This document shows positions 6,505 to 8,088 of a stretch of 8,088 bases of DNA, one piece after another (positions within the stretch are counted from its first letter, which is position 1; every line of letters begins with the position of its first letter). Source of the stretch: Oscillospiraceae bacterium (GTDB lineage: Bacteria > Bacillota > Clostridia > Oscillospirales > Acutalibacteraceae). The translations under genes were made by a program, and so were the position numbers. The DNA is taken from NCBI GenBank assembly GCA_003486665.1, contig DNGF01000095.1:1-8088 (forward strand), in the 5' to 3' direction. The notes under the pieces are model-generated. The model was not told where the DNA came from. It worked only from the letters and a program-made list of their open reading frames with translations, and did no database searches.

Positions 6505-7280
6505 TGTCGGATTATATTTACGATATTATTTACCCTTTCGCCTTTAACTACACGGACGAATACTGGGAAAGGTTTTCCGTCAATTCCCCTGCCGAGCCGA
6601 TCCTCACCCTTGAGTGCAGAGAAAGACAGTGCGACCGTTACGAGGTTGAAGCCCTCGGAAACGGTAAAGCCTTCTGCGTGTCGCAGAGCTTTCTTACGAT
6701 TAATGACGGCTTCACAGAGGGTACGGTCATCTTCCGCAGTAACGACCTTCTCGGAATATACGGCTGCGCCATGGTCGCTGTTTACGGCAGCCTGATTCGC
6801 AGGAATACGCTTGTTATGCACAGCAGTCTTATAGATGTAAACGGAGAGGGAGTTCTTTTTACGGGTCCATCGGGAGTCGGCAAGACAACACAGGCGGAGC
6901 TGTGGAGAAAACACCGCGGTTCGGAAATTCTGAACGGAGATATGGTCTTTATCCACAAGGAGCGCGACGGCAGGTTCTATGCCTACGGTTCTCCGTGGCA
7001 CGGCTCGTCGGAATATTGCCTTAACAGGCGGCTTCCGCTTAAAGCGATCATCGCCCCCGTTCAGGCAGAGAGCTGTTCGATTTCCGAAATAAAAGGAATG
7101 GAAATGCTTAACCGTGTTTTTCCCGAAGTGATGCTCCCCGACTGGTTTGACGGATGCAAGGAGCTTGGAATGGGTACTCTCGATGAGCTGCTTAAATGCA
7201 CACCCGTCTACCTTCTCAAATGTACGAAGGACATTAATGCGGTCGAAGCCGCAGAAAAAGAGTTAGGAAAATTAATTTGA
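6504..7280 (+). CDS. HPr-kinase-like P-loop protein of peptide-maturation cluster
   Basis: A 258-aa protein with a weakly conserved first 100 residues and an HprK-type C-terminal ATPase/kinase fold. HSSLIDVNGEGVLF (106-119) leads into the P-loop GPSGVGKTT (121-129, Lys127). This is followed by an LNGD motif (143-146), where HprK relatives usually have a paired Asp, and by AYGSPWHGSSE, equivalent to the G-x-PW-x-G motif seen in HprK-like proteins of peptide clusters. Relatives beside PqqD-like genes include kinases of the paeninodin lasso-peptide type, which phosphorylate the precursor's C-terminal Ser. True HprK acts on HPr Ser46, but this gene's context argues against that role. ATG 6504 shares its A with the stop of the small protein (TAATG) and has no good ribosome binding site, so translation is probably coupled. 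The in-frame TTG at 6495 is a poorer start. Confidence 0.82.
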   Translation: MSDYIYDIIYPFAFNYTDEYWERFSVNSPAEPILTLECRERQCDRYEVEALGNGKAFCVSQSFLTINDGFTEGTVIFRSNDLLGIYGCAMVAVYGSLIRRNTLVMHSSLIDVNGEGVLFTGPSGVGKTTQAELWRKHRGSEILNGDMVFIHKERDGRFYAYGSPWHGSSEYCLNRRLPLKAIIAPVQAESCSISEIKGMEMLNRVFPEVMLPDWFDGCKELGMGTLDELLKCTPVYLLKCTKDINAVEAAEKELGKLI

Positions 7281-8088
7281 AGAGCATTGAAAAGATCAAG
7301 AAATATCTGAATCACAATGAAATAAAGAAAATTCTTCACTCATGGAGCTGGATATTCAGCTATATACTCCGCTATAAGGGACAGGTTATAGCCTTTTCCC
7401 TGATCGGGCTTCTTTCCACGGGACTCGGACTTTTTACATCATGGGTGCTTAAGGATCTTATCGACTCCGTTACCGGTGAAATTTCCATGAAAATTGCGCC
7501 GGTTGCCGCAGTGTACCTCGGTACGGCTGTTGCAAAAATCTTCATCACTGCTCTGACTAACCGCATATCGTTAAAAATCCGATTAAACGTCGGTATAAAA
7601 ATAAAAAACGATGTCTACGATAAGCTTATGAACACGGAATGGACAGCCATTTCCGCTTTCCACTCCGCCGATATAATGACCCGAACAGGCGCGGACGTCG
7701 GCATTGTTTCAAACATGGTTCTGAGCTATATTCCGAATGTTGTAACGGCTCTTGTCAATTTTATCGGAGCGTTCTTCATCATTCTTCACTATGACCCGAT
7801 CATGGCTCTGATTGCGCTTGCAGGCGCGCCCGTAACCGTTTTAACGGCAAGATTCCGCTTCGGAAAGGCTACGGAATTTCAGAAGAAAAACCGTGAGCTT
7901 GCAGGCGAGCGCCTTGCCATTGAGGAAGAGAGCTATCAGAATCTCCAAACGATCAAATCATTCGGTCTTGTCGAACTCTTTTCGCAAAGGTTCAGAGAGT
8001 TCCAGCAAAAGGGCTTCGGCGTTGCCATGGAGCAAAACCGATATCAAAACCAAATGCTGATAATCATGAGCCTGACCGGTCAGCTTGT
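7277..8088 (+). CDS. ABC exporter (transmembrane-ATPase type), N-terminal part, truncated by window end
   Basis: An open frame of 270 codons with no stop runs to the window end. It begins with TTG 7277, which overlaps the previous stop (TTGA) and has AGGA at 7265-7268, 8 bases upstream; no in-frame ATG, GTG or other plausible start lies nearby. After a basic amphipathic start (about 1-33) come type-I exporter helices near residues 36-57, 73-95 and 155-195. The coupling-helix region KNRELAGERLAIEEESYQN, then LQTIKSFG (about 210-235), is characteristic of ABC exporters. The ATPase domain lies beyond the window. No N-terminal C39 peptidase domain is present, so any leader cleavage would need another protein. 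Its place after the maturation genes suggests export of the modified peptide or resistance to it (inference). Confidence 0.88.
   Translation, partial: MKSIEKIKKYLNHNEIKKILHSWSWIFSYILRYKGQVIAFSLIGLLSTGLGLFTSWVLKDLIDSVTGEISMKIAPVAAVYLGTAVAKIFITALTNRISLKIRLNVGIKIKNDVYDKLMNTEWTAISAFHSADIMTRTGADVGIVSNMVLSYIPNVVTALVNFIGAFFIILHYDPIMALIALAGAPVTVLTARFRFGKATEFQKKNRELAGERLAIEEESYQNLQTIKSFGLVELFSQRFREFQQKGFGVAMEQNRYQNQMLIIMSLTGQL

Noticed and set aside
6504..7280. True HPr kinase/phosphorylase (hprK)
   Set aside because: The N-terminal domain and the acidic pair differ from HprK, and the gene lies in a peptide-maturation cluster.

Overview
The window reads as part of a Clostridia-type (Firmicutes, gut Oscillospiraceae/Ruminococcus-like) genome or metagenomic contig. 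This is inferred from the strong GGAGG-type ribosome binding sites, the gene families and the tightly packed same-strand operon. Species cannot be told from the sequence alone. All genes are on the + strand.

Layout: (1) 1-802 is the end of a methionine ABC importer operon: the last 33 codons of the ATPase (MetN-like) and a complete permease (MetI). Its codons mostly end in G or C, and it is closed by a good intrinsic terminator at 810-854. (2) 803-975 is an AT-rich intergenic region with that terminator and a probable promoter. (3) 976-4844 is an envelope/exopolysaccharide control module: a membrane-anchored protein with Ig-like domains, then two tandem Wzz-BY-kinase fusions (chain-length/co-polymerase membrane domain plus tyrosine autokinase), each ending in a Tyr-rich tail. 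The tail of the second is a long Tyr/Gly repeat. (4) 4873-8088 is a peptide-maturation cassette: a PqqD-like recognition protein, a radical SAM/SPASM enzyme, a 98-aa unrecognised small protein with the strongest ribosome binding site in the cassette (candidate precursor), an HPr-kinase-like P-loop protein, and the start of an ABC exporter that runs off the window.

From 976 to the end the genes overlap by 1-4 bases or are separated by at most 28 bases, and no terminator is visible. The Ig-like/BY-kinase module and the peptide cassette therefore look like one transcription unit. The working model is a RiPP-like pathway (inference). The PqqD protein presents the 98-aa protein to the radical SAM enzyme, the HprK-like protein may phosphorylate it, possibly on its C-terminal Ser98 as in the paeninodin lasso-peptide pathway, and the ABC protein exports it. 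Its production is tied to tyrosine-kinase-controlled cell-surface polysaccharide. The maturation families are individually known. The small protein and the fusion of the two modules into one operon are what I would follow up.
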